Source of the DNA: Bacteroidales bacterium
GTDB lineage: Bacteria; Bacteroidota; Bacteroidia; Bacteroidales; JACABE01
Direction of reading: 5' to 3'
NCBI GenBank assembly: GCA_023251515.1
Contig: JAHEYQ010000008.1
Location: 1-64,000, forward strand
Length of the DNA stretch: 64,000 bases
Position numbers and translations under genes: made by a program. The notes below the pieces were generated by a model that saw nothing but the letters and a program-made list of their open reading frames with translations, was not told the DNA's origin and did not search any database. Of the stretch, positions 15,717 through 25,703 are shown piece after piece (position 1 is the first letter of the stretch; each line of letters starts with the position of its first letter).

Positions 15717-17762
15717 TTATTTATGATATATATATTGTGCATTTCTGTATGATGGCTTACTTTTATACCAATCAGGATATAAAGACCCATTGCTTTGTGC
15801 CCAGGCAGCAAAATTGGTGTAAGCGCTAATAATTTGTGTTTTTTCTATCGGATATTCTAAGCTTTCAGCAATATTAATGGCCCAAGGCAAATTGTTTACA
15901 GTTTTGTAATAACGGCTTGGTGCTATTGTATTGTCATCCAAAGTTCCAAATAATGATGTGTTTGCTAATGAAGTATTTGCATTATTAGGCAAATGTACTT
16001 CCATTGATCTGTTTTTATTTACTATCATGAAAGGATTATAGGGAGGATTTCCCAATGTTGACATGCTAACTGGCTGAATCAGGTTTATCGCAAGATTAAT
16101 TGTGTCAGCGTTTCCTGTTGATCCACTTATGGTTGTATTTATTCCTGCATTTCCGTTAATATTTACAAAGTTAGTTTCTTTAAAAATATTATATGCATTA
16201 TCAAAAGCAATAAACACAGCATTGTTTTGATTTGCTTCCATGCCATTTGCTGCAATATTAATAAAATTATCATTAATTTGAGCACCAGTAGCACTACTTA
16301 CATTTGCAGCAGGAATAGGTAATTCAAATCCGAAACCATTTCTAAATGAAGCACCAGTAGCTCTTAATAAAAGTTTTCCTTCTATTTTTACAACTTTACT
16401 TTGAGCATTTGTTATTTGGTTGAAACGATAATCTACAACGATATCATTAAAATCATAATCTCCTTTTGCTGGCCATAAATCTTCAAAAGCTAAAGTTGAC
16501 ATACCTGTTTTGCTTGGATAGTAATTATTAAATGCTTTTGAAGGATCGTTTGGATAGTCATCTGAAGGATCAGAAACTCCATCGCCATCAGTATCAGGTA
16601 AAGTATTGATAACTGGAGGAGTATTTGTATTGTCTATAGCTGTAATCGGATTAGATTTTACATAAAAAACAAGGTCATTAAAATCATTATCACTGCCCAT
16701 ATCTCTTCTCATATCTTCAAACCCAATTAAGAATAAGCTTCTACCTTGATCATATAAAAATACATTATGACGTTTTAATGAGGCATTGGCTTCAGGATTG
16801 AAAGCAGGGTTTGAATAAACCATATGAGATCCATTAGTTACAGTTCCATTACTCCAACCATTTGCAATCAAAACCCAACCTATACCAGTCCCTGCAGGAA
16901 AAGTACCAATTTTTACTTTGTTTCCAGGATTTAAGCCACCACCACTATTTGTCATTGAAGCATTTGGCAATATTATTTTTATTGTACTAATCTGACTTGC
17001 GGTTGTTGGCGGATTGTTTAAATCATAGGTATAAAAACCCAAAACATTTTGCCATCCGGCGCCTTCAGCTACAAAGGTTATCCATACATCACATGCTTCA
17101 TTAAGTTTAACATTAGTTTCTGTTCCAGTTGTAATATATTGCGGATTATAGGTAGGCACAGGACGTTGTTCAGGTAAAGTTGCATTTACATTGCTTAAGA
17201 ATTGATTGTCAAATACATCATTAGCTAATAAATAAGTTGGAACGCCAATTGAATTGTAAGTACCCAAAAAACTGAAATTTGCATTTGTTGATTTTGGTGT
17301 AAGAATAGTTCCTAAAGTAGATTTATTGTTTTTTACGATTCCTCCGTATGTATAGTTTACACTACCATTTATAACTGGAACTTTTACTTCTCTGGGATAA
17401 CCCAAAAACTGAGTTGATAGAGTTACTTCTGTAAAATAAGAAGGCAATTCTCTGCTGAGTGATAAATTTCCATTTTGATCAGTCATTCCGCTTGAAAGCA
17501 AACTGCCTTTGCTTTCTGCAAAATCTGTATAAATGTCAATTCTTACGTTTGGCATAACATTTCCTGCAAAATCCAATGTTTTAATACTAAAGTTTGTTTC
17601 TTTAGTTGTTTTGAAGTTGAAATTTGGATTAATTTTTAAATCATCCATTTTTTCAACAGTTAAAGAATTTAATATTTCACTTTCATTATCCTTTTGACAA
17701 GAAACGAAAATAAACGTAGGTAATAAAAGTATTAAACTAATATTTTGAATTATTTTTTTCAT
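15717..17762 (-). CDS. LruC domain-containing lipoprotein
   Basis: The 681-residue protein starts with a lipoprotein signal (lipobox FVSC, Cys at about 22). It contains a short beta-sandwich region (DIYTDFAESKGSLLSSG) with carboxypeptidase-regulatory character, a DUF4114-like segment (DNDFNDLVFYV) and an acidic linker rich in Asp/Pro (DTDGDGVSDPSDDYP), likely calcium-binding. The C-terminal LruC domain is marked by FEDLWPAKGDYDFNDIVVDY. LruC proteins are cell-surface lipoproteins of Bacteroidota and Leptospira with no fixed function. It stands alone with its own terminator. Confidence 0.85.
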   Translation of the reverse strand: MKKIIQNISLILLLPTFIFVSCQKDNESEILNSLTVEKMDDLKINPNFNFKTTKETNFSIKTLDFAGNVMPNVRIDIYTDFAESKGSLLSSGMTDQNGNLSLSRELPSYFTEVTLSTQFLGYPREVKVPVINGSVNYTYGGIVKNNKSTLGTILTPKSTNANFSFLGTYNSIGVPTYLLANDVFDNQFLSNVNATLPEQRPVPTYNPQYITTGTETNVKLNEACDVWITFVAEGAGWQNVLGFYTYDLNNPPTTASQISTIKIILPNASMTNSGGGLNPGNKVKIGTFPAGTGIGWVLIANGWSNGTVTNGSHMVYSNPAFNPEANASLKRHNVFLYDQGRSLFLIGFEDMRRDMGSDNDFNDLVFYVKSNPITAIDNTNTPPVINTLPDTDGDGVSDPSDDYPNDPSKAFNNYYPSKTGMSTLAFEDLWPAKGDYDFNDIVVDYRFNQITNAQSKVVKIEGKLLLRATGASFRNGFGFELPIPAANVSSATGAQINDNFINIAANGMEANQNNAVFIAFDNAYNIFKETNFVNINGNAGINTTISGSTGNADTINLAINLIQPVSMSTLGNPPYNPFMIVNKNRSMEVHLPNNANTSLANTSLFGTLDDNTIAPSRYYKTVNNLPWAINIAESLEYPIEKTQIISAYTNFAAWAQSNGSLYPDWYKSKPSYRNAQYIYHK

Positions 17763-17901
17763 GGCTATTATTTTTTAAAATTACAAAACTTGTAATATAA
17801 AAATTATGCCAGAAGTTTAATTAATTGATTATAATGTTTTTAGAATTTACTAAAAATCGCAAACAATCCCATTATTGGACACCTGTGTGTAATGCGGACG
17901 T

Positions 17902-18462
17902 TTATATGAAAATAGAAAGGTTATTAACTTCTTTTTTAAAAGCAAGCCAATTTATAATTTGATAAGCGAGATCCTGTGATAGAATGTCAAAATTTAATTT
18001 ATAAAGACGATGAATATCTTCATTAATATATTTTCTTTTGTGACCTTTGGGAAGGTATTTTTCTTTAATTTCTATTTCAACTTTATCTAAATCTTTTGAA
18101 ATATTAAAATAAATAACTCTAATATATTTATATCTGTATTTTTTCTCACCAAATAAATAATATCTTTTTCTTGATACAAAAACTCTTTTACTGGATGAAA
18201 AAATATGCAAATGATTGTCGAATTCAGTTTTTTTATGTCTTGCCTCAATCTCTATAAAATCATGTCTTTCTTCTTCAGATAAGCTATTTACACGAGTAAC
18301 CAGCTCGTTGATCTTTTTGATGAAATCATCGAAAGAAGAGCCATTTTTCATATAATTAATGGCAACTTTTTCTTTTTTTGCTTGAATTCTTTGTTTTGCA
18401 TTTTCAGATAAAGAGACTTTTTTCTTCTCTTTTCCTTCAATTTCTTCCAACCAATTTTCCAT
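17902..18462 (-). CDS. Conserved hypothetical protein, highly charged
   Basis: I start this protein at ATG 18462 (MENWLEEIEGKEKKKVSLSE) rather than at the longer 18531 frame, because a -7 box lies at 18485-18492 between the two. The result is 186 residues. The N-terminal part is helical and Lys/Glu-rich (about 1-75). The rest has alternating strands with many Lys, Arg and Tyr (RVFVSRKRYYLFGEKKYRYKYIRVIYF). There is no signal peptide or membrane segment. I do not recognise the family. It diverges from secDF, with which it shares the intergenic region. Confidence 0.7.
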   Translation of the reverse strand: MENWLEEIEGKEKKKVSLSENAKQRIQAKKEKVAINYMKNGSSFDDFIKKINELVTRVNSLSEEERHDFIEIEARHKKTEFDNHLHIFSSSKRVFVSRKRYYLFGEKKYRYKYIRVIYFNISKDLDKVEIEIKEKYLPKGHKRKYINEDIHRLYKLNFDILSQDLAYQIINWLAFKKEVNNLSIFI

Positions 18463-18484
18463 ACAGATTAAGGAATATTTTTTG

Positions 18485-18492
18485 CAAAGATA
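18485..18492 (-). promoter_or_regulatory. -7 box of the 17902-18462 gene
   Basis: On the minus strand this reads TATCTTTG, a full TAnnTTTG match. It lies 22 bp before ATG 18462 and rules against the upstream start at 18531. Confidence 0.65.
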
Positions 18493-18575
18493 ATAAAAAT
18501 TACAAAAAATAAACCCCAAAAATAAGTGCATTTAAAAGAAAAAGTAAAAAAAATGCAAATCTTAACTATTAAAAA

Positions 18576-18606
18576 TTGCTTAATAAAAATTATTATCATA
18601 CTTTTG
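18576..18606 (+). promoter_or_regulatory. secDF promoter
   Basis: TTG (18576-18578) and TACTTTTG (18599-18606) are 20 bp apart, a good Bacteroidetes promoter. The ATG is 39 bp downstream of the box. Confidence 0.78.
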
Positions 18607-18645
18607 CACGTTCAAAAAAATTATTTAACATTAATGTAAAACAAC

Positions 18646-21600
18646 ATGCAGAACAAAGGAGCTATAAAAATTTTTGCAATTCTATTTGCCTTAGTTTGCT
18701 TATTTCAGTTATCTTTTACTTATTTCACCTATAATGTAGAGAAAAAAGCAAAAGAGTATTCCCAAAACGAAGAAGTTGCACGTATGGCAAAACAATTGGC
18801 AGGTGGCGATGTAAATAAAGAAAATTATTACATTGACTCATTGTCGAAAGCCCGTGAAAGATATTTTCTTGATTCCTTAAACAATCAAGTAATTTACAAC
18901 ATATTAATAAGAAAATACACTTATAAAGAATGTAAAGAAAGAGAAATCAATTTAGGTCTTGACTTAAAAGGTGGTATGAATGTAACCTTAGAAGTTTCTA
19001 TGGTTGACATTATTAAAACGATGTCAGGTAATAGTAAAGATTCTACTTTCAACAAAGCTATAAATCTGGCTGTCAGAAAACAACAGTATTCACAAAAAGA
19101 TTTTGTTACTTTATTTGCCGAATCATTTAAAGAAGTTGATCCTAATGGTAAATTAGCAGCTATTTTCAGTTATGAATTGAAAGATAAAATTAAAGTAAAT
19201 TCAACAAATGAAGAAGTTATAACTGCTATTAGAAAAGAAACCGGTGATGCTTTCGACAGAACTTTCCAGATTTTACGTCAACGTATAGATAAATTCGGAG
19301 TTGCTCAACCGAATATTCAGGCATTAAAACAATCAGAAAGAATTCTGGTAGAATTACCTGGTATCAAAGATCCTGAGCGCGTTAGAAAACTTTTGCAAGG
19401 TACCGCTCAGCTAGAATTTTGGGAAACCTTTGATTTAAAAGAAATTGCCAATAATTTTGTAGAAGCAGACAAATACCTTGTTTCGGCTCAGAATTTAGAT
19501 AAAACCAACGCAAACCAAACTCCAGACACATTGGTATCTTCTGTTGCTGAAGCTCCAAAAGACAGTTTGGTAGCAAAAGCAGAAAATGATACTGCTGGTA
19601 AATCATTGGTAGATAAATTAAAATCAAAAGACACCACAAAATCTAAAAATCCCAATGAATTAAGCAGAGAAGATTGGGTAAAAGAACATCCATTATTTGC
19701 TTTATTACAATTAAATTTAGATGATAAAAATGTTCCGAGAGAAGGCCCTGTAGTTGGTTTAGCCAATAGTAAAGATATGCCAAGAATTGAAAGGTTATTG
19801 GAAATAGCAAAAAAACAATTGCCTCATAATTTAAAATTACTTTGGACTGCAAAACCAATTCAAGATGGTACAGATGTTTTTCAATTAGTTGCAATTAAAG
19901 TTTCAACCCGTGATGGTAGCCCTGCCTTAGGTGGTGATGTAATCACTGATGCTCGTCAGGATTTCAGCCAATCAGGAGGAAATGAAATTTCAATGTCAAT
20001 GAATGCTGAAGGTGCCAAAATGTGGAAAAACATTACCGGTGCAAATATTGGAAAATCAGTAGCTATTGTATTGGATAATATGGTTTATTCTTTTCCAACT
20101 GTAAATAGCGAAATCTCAGGTGGACGTTCATCTATTACTGGAAGATTCACTTTGGAAGAAGCAAAAGATTTGGCTAACATATTAAAAGCGGGTAAATTAC
20201 CTGCTCCTGCACGAATCGTTCAAGAAGCTGTTGTTGGTCCATCATTAGGACAAGAAGCTATTAATTCAAGTTTAATTTCTTTCATCTTTGCATTTTTAAT
20301 GGTTCTTCTATATATGTTCTTATTTTATAACGGAGCTGGTTTAATTGCAAATCTTGCACTTCTTACAAATATCTTCTTCTTGATGGGGGTTTTATCTTCA
20401 TTAGGTGCTGTTTTAACGTTACCTGGTATTGCCGGTATTGTTCTTACACTTGGTATGGCTGTTGATGCCAACGTAATTATTTACGAACGTATTAAAGAAG
20501 AAATAAGAGCAGGTAAAGGTATGAGGCTGGCCATTGATGATGGTTTCAAAAATGCCTATTCGGCGATTATAGATGGTAACGTTACGACTCTTTTAACTGG
20601 TATTGTACTTTATGTTTTTGGTTCAGGTCCAATTCAAGGTTTTGCAACTACATTATGTATTGGTATTTTAACTTCATTATTCACAGCAATCTTTATTTCA
20701 AGATTGATTATAAGCTGGATGCTTGATAAAAACAAAACAATAACTTTAAGTCATAAATTCAGTCAAAACTTTTTAACCAATGTAAATATAGATTTTATAA
20801 AAATCAGAAAAATTGGTTATTATGTAACAGGAATTTTATTGGTAATTAGTTCTATTTCATTAGTTACCAAAGGAGTAAATTATGGCGTTGATTTTAAAGG
20901 AGGAAGAACCTATGTTGTTCGTTTCGATCAGGATGTAAAATTAGATAACATTAGGGAAACTTTAACCAAAGAATTTGGAGAAACACCTGAAGTTAAAACC
21001 TTTGGCCCTAATAATCAGATAAAAATAACTACTAAATGGGGTATGGATAATTTAACTATTGCTCCAGTGGTTATTGATTCATTAGTTTCTGATAAAGTAT
21101 ATAATGGATTAAAAGGATTTTATAAGACACCCATTGAGAAATCAATATTCTTATCTGACGATGAAACCAAACAAATTGGAAGAATGAGTTCTGAAATGGT
21201 TGGACCTACAATTGCTGATGATATTAAACAAGCTGCATTATGGGCCGTATTGTTTGCTTTAATTATTATTTTCATTTATGTTGCTATCCGTTTCAAAAAA
21301 TGGGAATATGGTTTTGGAGGTGTATTTGCATTGCTTCATGATGCATTTATTACACTTGGTGTCTTCTCATTATTAAATGGAATCCTACCTTTTAATCTTG
21401 AAGCTGATCAGGCATTTATTGCTGCTATTCTAACAATTATTGGTTACTCAATTAACGATACAGTAATTATCTTCGACCGTATTCGTGAATATATTGGATT
21501 ATTCCCAAAAAGAAGTATGGAAATCAATATTAATGGTGCAATTAACTCAACCTTAGGACGAACTGTAAACACAGCAGGAACAACTCTTGTTGTATTATTG

Positions 21601-21768
21601 GTGATCTTTATTTTTGGTGGTGAAGTTATCAGAGGATTTACTTTTGCTTTATTGTTTGGTATTGCTATAGGAACTTATAGTTCGATCTTTGTTGCCAGTC
21701 CTATTTCTTATGATATTTTGATGTGGAAACAACGCAAACAAGCAAAAAAGAATGCTGAGTTGAAATAA
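18646..21768 (+). CDS. secDF: Protein translocase subunit SecDF (fused)
   Basis: The 1040-residue protein joins SecD and SecF, as is usual in Bacteroidota. The SecD half has the motif LGLDLKGGMNVTLEV (about 104-118), a large periplasmic region with an extended low-complexity insert (about 275-345) and the TM block with DANVIIYERIKEE. The SecF half starts near residue 715 with GVDFKGGRTYVVRF and contains SINDTVIIFDRIRE. SecDF uses the proton gradient to help pull proteins across the inner membrane. A promoter lies upstream and a strong terminator downstream, so it is monocistronic. Confidence 0.96.
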   Translation: MQNKGAIKIFAILFALVCLFQLSFTYFTYNVEKKAKEYSQNEEVARMAKQLAGGDVNKENYYIDSLSKARERYFLDSLNNQVIYNILIRKYTYKECKEREINLGLDLKGGMNVTLEVSMVDIIKTMSGNSKDSTFNKAINLAVRKQQYSQKDFVTLFAESFKEVDPNGKLAAIFSYELKDKIKVNSTNEEVITAIRKETGDAFDRTFQILRQRIDKFGVAQPNIQALKQSERILVELPGIKDPERVRKLLQGTAQLEFWETFDLKEIANNFVEADKYLVSAQNLDKTNANQTPDTLVSSVAEAPKDSLVAKAENDTAGKSLVDKLKSKDTTKSKNPNELSREDWVKEHPLFALLQLNLDDKNVPREGPVVGLANSKDMPRIERLLEIAKKQLPHNLKLLWTAKPIQDGTDVFQLVAIKVSTRDGSPALGGDVITDARQDFSQSGGNEISMSMNAEGAKMWKNITGANIGKSVAIVLDNMVYSFPTVNSEISGGRSSITGRFTLEEAKDLANILKAGKLPAPARIVQEAVVGPSLGQEAINSSLISFIFAFLMVLLYMFLFYNGAGLIANLALLTNIFFLMGVLSSLGAVLTLPGIAGIVLTLGMAVDANVIIYERIKEEIRAGKGMRLAIDDGFKNAYSAIIDGNVTTLLTGIVLYVFGSGPIQGFATTLCIGILTSLFTAIFISRLIISWMLDKNKTITLSHKFSQNFLTNVNIDFIKIRKIGYYVTGILLVISSISLVTKGVNYGVDFKGGRTYVVRFDQDVKLDNIRETLTKEFGETPEVKTFGPNNQIKITTKWGMDNLTIAPVVIDSLVSDKVYNGLKGFYKTPIEKSIFLSDDETKQIGRMSSEMVGPTIADDIKQAALWAVLFALIIIFIYVAIRFKKWEYGFGGVFALLHDAFITLGVFSLLNGILPFNLEADQAFIAAILTIIGYSINDTVIIFDRIREYIGLFPKRSMEININGAINSTLGRTVNTAGTTLVVLLVIFIFGGEVIRGFTFALLFGIAIGTYSSIFVASPISYDILMWKQRKQAKKNAELK

Positions 21769-21787
21769 TAACAAATTTATTACACAT

Positions 21788-21822
21788 AAACTCCTGTAAT
21801 TTATTGCAGGAGTTTTTTTTTT
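21788..21822 (+). terminator. secDF terminator
   Basis: The arms AAACTCCTG (21788-21796) and CAGGAGTTT (21807-21815) are followed by a run of T residues. Confidence 0.9.
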
Positions 21823-21919
21823 ATGTAACTTTGTAAATTATTTTCATTATTTATATATATATTTGAATAAAATTCATTATTTTAGCATCCTATTATTTTA
21901 AAATAAACATTTAAGTATT

Positions 21920-24385
21920 ATGAAAGCTTATAAAGCCATTTTTTTAATCTTAATATTTACTGCTCTTGGTTCTGTAACTGCCATAGCACAAAGAAATTAT
22001 ACTCAGGAAGCAGATGATGCTTTCAAATTGGAGCAATTTAATATTTCTGTTGATAAGTACAAAAAAGCTTATACCAAAGTAAAGCAAAATCGTGCTGAAA
22101 AGAACAGAATCTTATTTCAAATTGCTGAAGCATACAGAATGATGAATAATACAAAAAATTCAGAACTTGCTTACAAACGAGTAATAAAAGTTAATTACTT
22201 TAAGCAAGAGCCCAAAGTTTATTTGTATTATGCTGATGCATTAAGAGTTAACCAAAAATATGAAGAAGCTTTGTTAGCTTATCAGGATTATTTAAAATTA
22301 GTTCCAGGTGATGCAAGAGCAAAAAATGGCGTTGAATCTTGTAAAGTTTCTCAAGGGTGGGTTAATAAACCCACTAGATATGAAGTAGTTAACATGAAAA
22401 GATGGAATTCTAAATATAACGAATGGCGTCCTTCTTTTGGTGATAGAAAAAAATATAACGAATTAGTATATTCAACAACAGGTGACGGTGTTACCGGTAA
22501 GGAAGAAGATGCATGGACCGGAATGGGGTTCTCTGATTTCTTTTCAGTTACACAAGACAGAAAAGGAAATTGGGATTCTCCACAATTGTTTGATGCTGAT
22601 TTAATGGTAAATACTGAAGTAAATGAAGGCGAAGCTGCTTTTAACGAAAGTGGAAATACCATTTATTTTACTCGTTGCGGTGTTGAAAAGAAAAAAAGAT
22701 TGGGTTGTCAGATTTACAAATCAACAAAAAAAGGAAAAGGTTGGGATGAAGCTGAATTAGTTGATTTAGGTTCTGAGGATTATGACTATGTTCATCCTGC
22801 TGTAAGTGCTGATGAATTGACGATAGTTTTTGCATCTAATTTACCAAATGGACTTGGCGAATTCGATTTGTGGGTTGCTAAACGTGATAAAAAAACAAAA
22901 CCTTTCGGAAAAGCTGAAAACCTTGGTCCAAATATCAATACTCCCGGAAAAGAAATGTTTCCAACTTTAAGATATGATACAGCTTTATATTTCTCTTCAA
23001 ATGGCTTAGTTGGCATTGGTGGATATGATATTTTTAAAACTTCTTTTGTAAATAATGAATGGACACCAGCACGAAATATGGGGTCTCCGATTAATTCAAA
23101 TGGAGATGACTTGGGTATGACATTCTATGGTGAAGGTGAAAAAGGTTTCTTCTCGTCAAACAGAAAAGAAGGTCGTGGTGGTGATGATATCTGGTCTTTT
23201 TATTTACCTCCATTGTTATATACTTTGCAAGGTACAGTTCGTGATGATAATACATTGCAATTACTTGAAGGTGTCAATGTTAAAATGACAGGTTCAAACG
23301 GAACTACTGTAGAAGCAAAAACAGATAAAAAAGGAAAATATAAATTTGATGAAAAACAATTTGTACATAATGTAACATATAAGCTTGTAATCAAAAAAGA
23401 CAGGTTTTTTGGAGAAGAAGGTACTGAATCTACTGTTGGTTTAAACGCAAATAAAGATTTTGTTCATGATTTTCGTTTAAGACCTATTCCTAAAGATCCT
23501 ATTTTATTACCTGAAATTTTATATGAAATAGGTAAATGGGATTTAAGAGAACAATATCAGGATTCTTTAATTGATTTGATAAAAACTTTGGAAGCTAATC
23601 CAACCATCGTTGTTGAATTACGTTCACATACAGATTCACGCCGTATTCCGATGACAAATGATACACTTTCTCAAAGAAGATCTCAAAGTGTTGTTGATTA
23701 TCTTATTATCAGAGGTATTCCTTCAGGAAGACTTCTTGCTAAAGGATATGGTGAAAAAATACCAAGAACATTAAGCAAAGAAACTTCAAGTATCAGAAAT
23801 GGTAAATTATATACTTTCCCAGCTGGAGTAACATTAACAGATGAATATATCAAAACATTGAAAACTGTTGATGAAAAAGAAGCAGCTCATCAATTAAACC
23901 GTAGAACTGAATTCAGTATTCTTCGTGATGATTATGTTCCTGTTGCTAAAAATGATACATTACCAATCGGAGTTGTTTCAATTGTAAATAATCCTCTTGA
24001 AAATTCAGTAGATTTTACAATTGGTGCTAATGGTGTTCAATTAATACCATGTATTATCAATAATGTATCTTTCAATATGTCAATTGACGATAAAGCAAAA
24101 ACTACTACTATTTCTTATGAAGATGCAATGACTTTCCTAAAAGAAGGCCGTATTAATAAAAATGATTTTAAAGAAAACGAAAAAGCGATTGATAAAGATG
24201 GTAATATCGTTGAAAAATCTACATTAATTATTAAATCAATTAAATTAGGAAATAGTATTATTAATAATATTGAAGCTGTTGTAACCAAAAACATGAAAGT
24301 AACTTTAATCATTGACAAACCAACTTTAAGTAAGTTTGGCGAAGTTACGATTGATAAGGATAAAAAGAAGCTTACAATTAAATAA
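21920..24385 (+). CDS. PorE-like OmpA family protein with extra C-terminal retropepsin-like domain
   Basis: The 821-residue protein has a signal peptide (1-23, ending AIA), TPR-like helices (about 25-135), a PD40/beta-propeller region (about 150-425), a carboxypeptidase-regulatory domain (about 432-510) and an OmpA peptidoglycan-binding domain (about 528-668, with HTDS Asp572 and SQRRSQSV). This order is that of PorE, which anchors the type IX secretion ring to peptidoglycan. Unlike PorE it carries about 116 more residues (706-821) patterned like a retropepsin-type aspartic protease. The catalytic D-T-G-A has become D-D-K-A (723-726), so it is probably inactive. Paralogues with this core are common, so identity as PorE itself is not certain. 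Confidence 0.85.
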   Translation: MKAYKAIFLILIFTALGSVTAIAQRNYTQEADDAFKLEQFNISVDKYKKAYTKVKQNRAEKNRILFQIAEAYRMMNNTKNSELAYKRVIKVNYFKQEPKVYLYYADALRVNQKYEEALLAYQDYLKLVPGDARAKNGVESCKVSQGWVNKPTRYEVVNMKRWNSKYNEWRPSFGDRKKYNELVYSTTGDGVTGKEEDAWTGMGFSDFFSVTQDRKGNWDSPQLFDADLMVNTEVNEGEAAFNESGNTIYFTRCGVEKKKRLGCQIYKSTKKGKGWDEAELVDLGSEDYDYVHPAVSADELTIVFASNLPNGLGEFDLWVAKRDKKTKPFGKAENLGPNINTPGKEMFPTLRYDTALYFSSNGLVGIGGYDIFKTSFVNNEWTPARNMGSPINSNGDDLGMTFYGEGEKGFFSSNRKEGRGGDDIWSFYLPPLLYTLQGTVRDDNTLQLLEGVNVKMTGSNGTTVEAKTDKKGKYKFDEKQFVHNVTYKLVIKKDRFFGEEGTESTVGLNANKDFVHDFRLRPIPKDPILLPEILYEIGKWDLREQYQDSLIDLIKTLEANPTIVVELRSHTDSRRIPMTNDTLSQRRSQSVVDYLIIRGIPSGRLLAKGYGEKIPRTLSKETSSIRNGKLYTFPAGVTLTDEYIKTLKTVDEKEAAHQLNRRTEFSILRDDYVPVAKNDTLPIGVVSIVNNPLENSVDFTIGANGVQLIPCIINNVSFNMSIDDKAKTTTISYEDAMTFLKEGRINKNDFKENEKAIDKDGNIVEKSTLIIKSIKLGNSIINNIEAVVTKNMKVTLIIDKPTLSKFGEVTIDKDKKKLTIK

Positions 24386-24400
24386 ATAAATTTAAGATAA

Positions 24401-24432
24401 AAAACATCCCGACCATAATCGGGATGTTTTGT
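24401..24432 (+). terminator. Terminator between the OmpA-like gene and purM
   Basis: The perfect 12-bp arms AAAACATCCCGA (24401-24412) and TCGGGATGTTTT (24419-24430) are separated by six bases. It ends 9 bp before the purM start. Confidence 0.9.
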
Positions 24433-24439
24433 TTATAGT

Positions 24440-25609
24440 ATGAGCAATCAGTTAAAATACGATTTAAGGGGTGTTTCTGCATCAAAAGATGATGTACATA
24501 ACGCAATTAAAAATATTGACAAAGGATTATTTCCAAAAGCATTTTGTAAAGTAATACCTGATTTACTTGGAGGCGATTCTGATTACTGCAATGTCATGCA
24601 TGCTGATGGAGCAGGAACCAAATCATCGCTAGCATACCTATATTGGCGTGAGACAAATGATTTGTCGGTATGGAAAGGAATAGCTCAAGACGCCATTGTA
24701 ATGAATCTGGATGATTTAATTTGCGTTGGTGTTACAGATAATATTCTTATGTCGTCAACAATTGGCAGAAATAAAAAACTTATTCCTGGCGAAGTTATTT
24801 CTGCAATTATTAATGGTACCGAAGAAATTCTACAGGAACTAAGAGATAATGGAATTGGGATTTATTCAACCGGAGGCGAAACAGCTGATGTTGGAGATCT
24901 GGTAAAAACCATTATTGTTGATTCTACTGTAACTGCCAGAGCTAAAAGATCCGATATCATTTCAAACCATAGAATACAACATGGAGATCTAATTGTTGGA
25001 CTTGCATCTGACGGGCAAGCAAAATATGAACATTTTTACAATTGCGGAATGGGAAGCAATGGTTTAACTTCTGCACGTCATGATGTGTTTTCATCTGAAT
25101 ATGCTCTGAAATATCCTGAAAGTTTTGATAATTCGATAGATAAAAATCTGGTTTATACAGGAAAGATGAAACTAACTGATAAAACTGAAATTCAAGGAAT
25201 TGATGCAGGGAAAATGGTACTTTCACCAACCAGAACTTATGCACCAGTTATCAGAAGAATTTTAGAAAACCATCGCAAAAATATTCATGGAATGGTGCAT
25301 TGCAGCGGGGGAGCTCAAACAAAAGTATTACATTTTATTGATAATTTGCATGTTATTAAAGATAATTTATTTGAAACGCCAGCTCTGTTTAAAATGATTC
25401 ATGAACAATCAGAAACACCCTGGGATGAAATGTATAAAGTCTTTAATATGGGTCATCGTATGGAAATATATATTAATGAGCAATATGCATCAGAAATTAT
25501 TGATATTTCCAAATCATTTGGTATAGATGCAAAAGTAATTGGCAGATGCGAAAAAGCAGAAAATAAAGCTGTTACAATATCTTCGCCTTATGGCGTATTT
25601 AAATACTAA
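24440..25609 (+). CDS. purM: Phosphoribosylformylglycinamidine cyclo-ligase (AIR synthase)
   Basis: The 389-residue protein belongs to the PurM/AIR synthase superfamily: VMHADGAGTKSSLAYLYW near the N-terminus, an ATP-binding DDLICVGVTDNI segment, GIGIYSTGGETADVGDLV and a C-terminal half with HGMVHCSGGAQTKVLHF and NMGHRMEIY. PurM closes the imidazole ring in purine synthesis. It is longer than the classic 345-residue PurM, as in other Bacteroidota. It lies between a terminator and the prfA promoter, so it is probably monocistronic. Confidence 0.88.
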   Translation: MSNQLKYDLRGVSASKDDVHNAIKNIDKGLFPKAFCKVIPDLLGGDSDYCNVMHADGAGTKSSLAYLYWRETNDLSVWKGIAQDAIVMNLDDLICVGVTDNILMSSTIGRNKKLIPGEVISAIINGTEEILQELRDNGIGIYSTGGETADVGDLVKTIIVDSTVTARAKRSDIISNHRIQHGDLIVGLASDGQAKYEHFYNCGMGSNGLTSARHDVFSSEYALKYPESFDNSIDKNLVYTGKMKLTDKTEIQGIDAGKMVLSPTRTYAPVIRRILENHRKNIHGMVHCSGGAQTKVLHFIDNLHVIKDNLFETPALFKMIHEQSETPWDEMYKVFNMGHRMEIYINEQYASEIIDISKSFGIDAKVIGRCEKAENKAVTISSPYGVFKY

Positions 25610-25674
25610 AAGAATTTAAAATGAATGTTTTAAAATGAAATTTCCTCTATACTTTATAGTATGAGAATTTATTG

Positions 25675-25682
25675 TAATTTTG
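25675..25682 (+). promoter_or_regulatory. -7 box upstream of prfA
   Basis: TAATTTTG fits TAnnTTTG, 21 bp before the ATG. No clear TTG lies at the -33 position. Confidence 0.5.
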
Positions 25683-25703
25683 CAAACAGAAAAATAAGAA
25701 AGA

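Noticed and set aside
18463..18531. Longer N-terminus of the 17902 gene
   Set aside because: The extra 23 codons cover a full -7 promoter box, and the shorter start is well placed.
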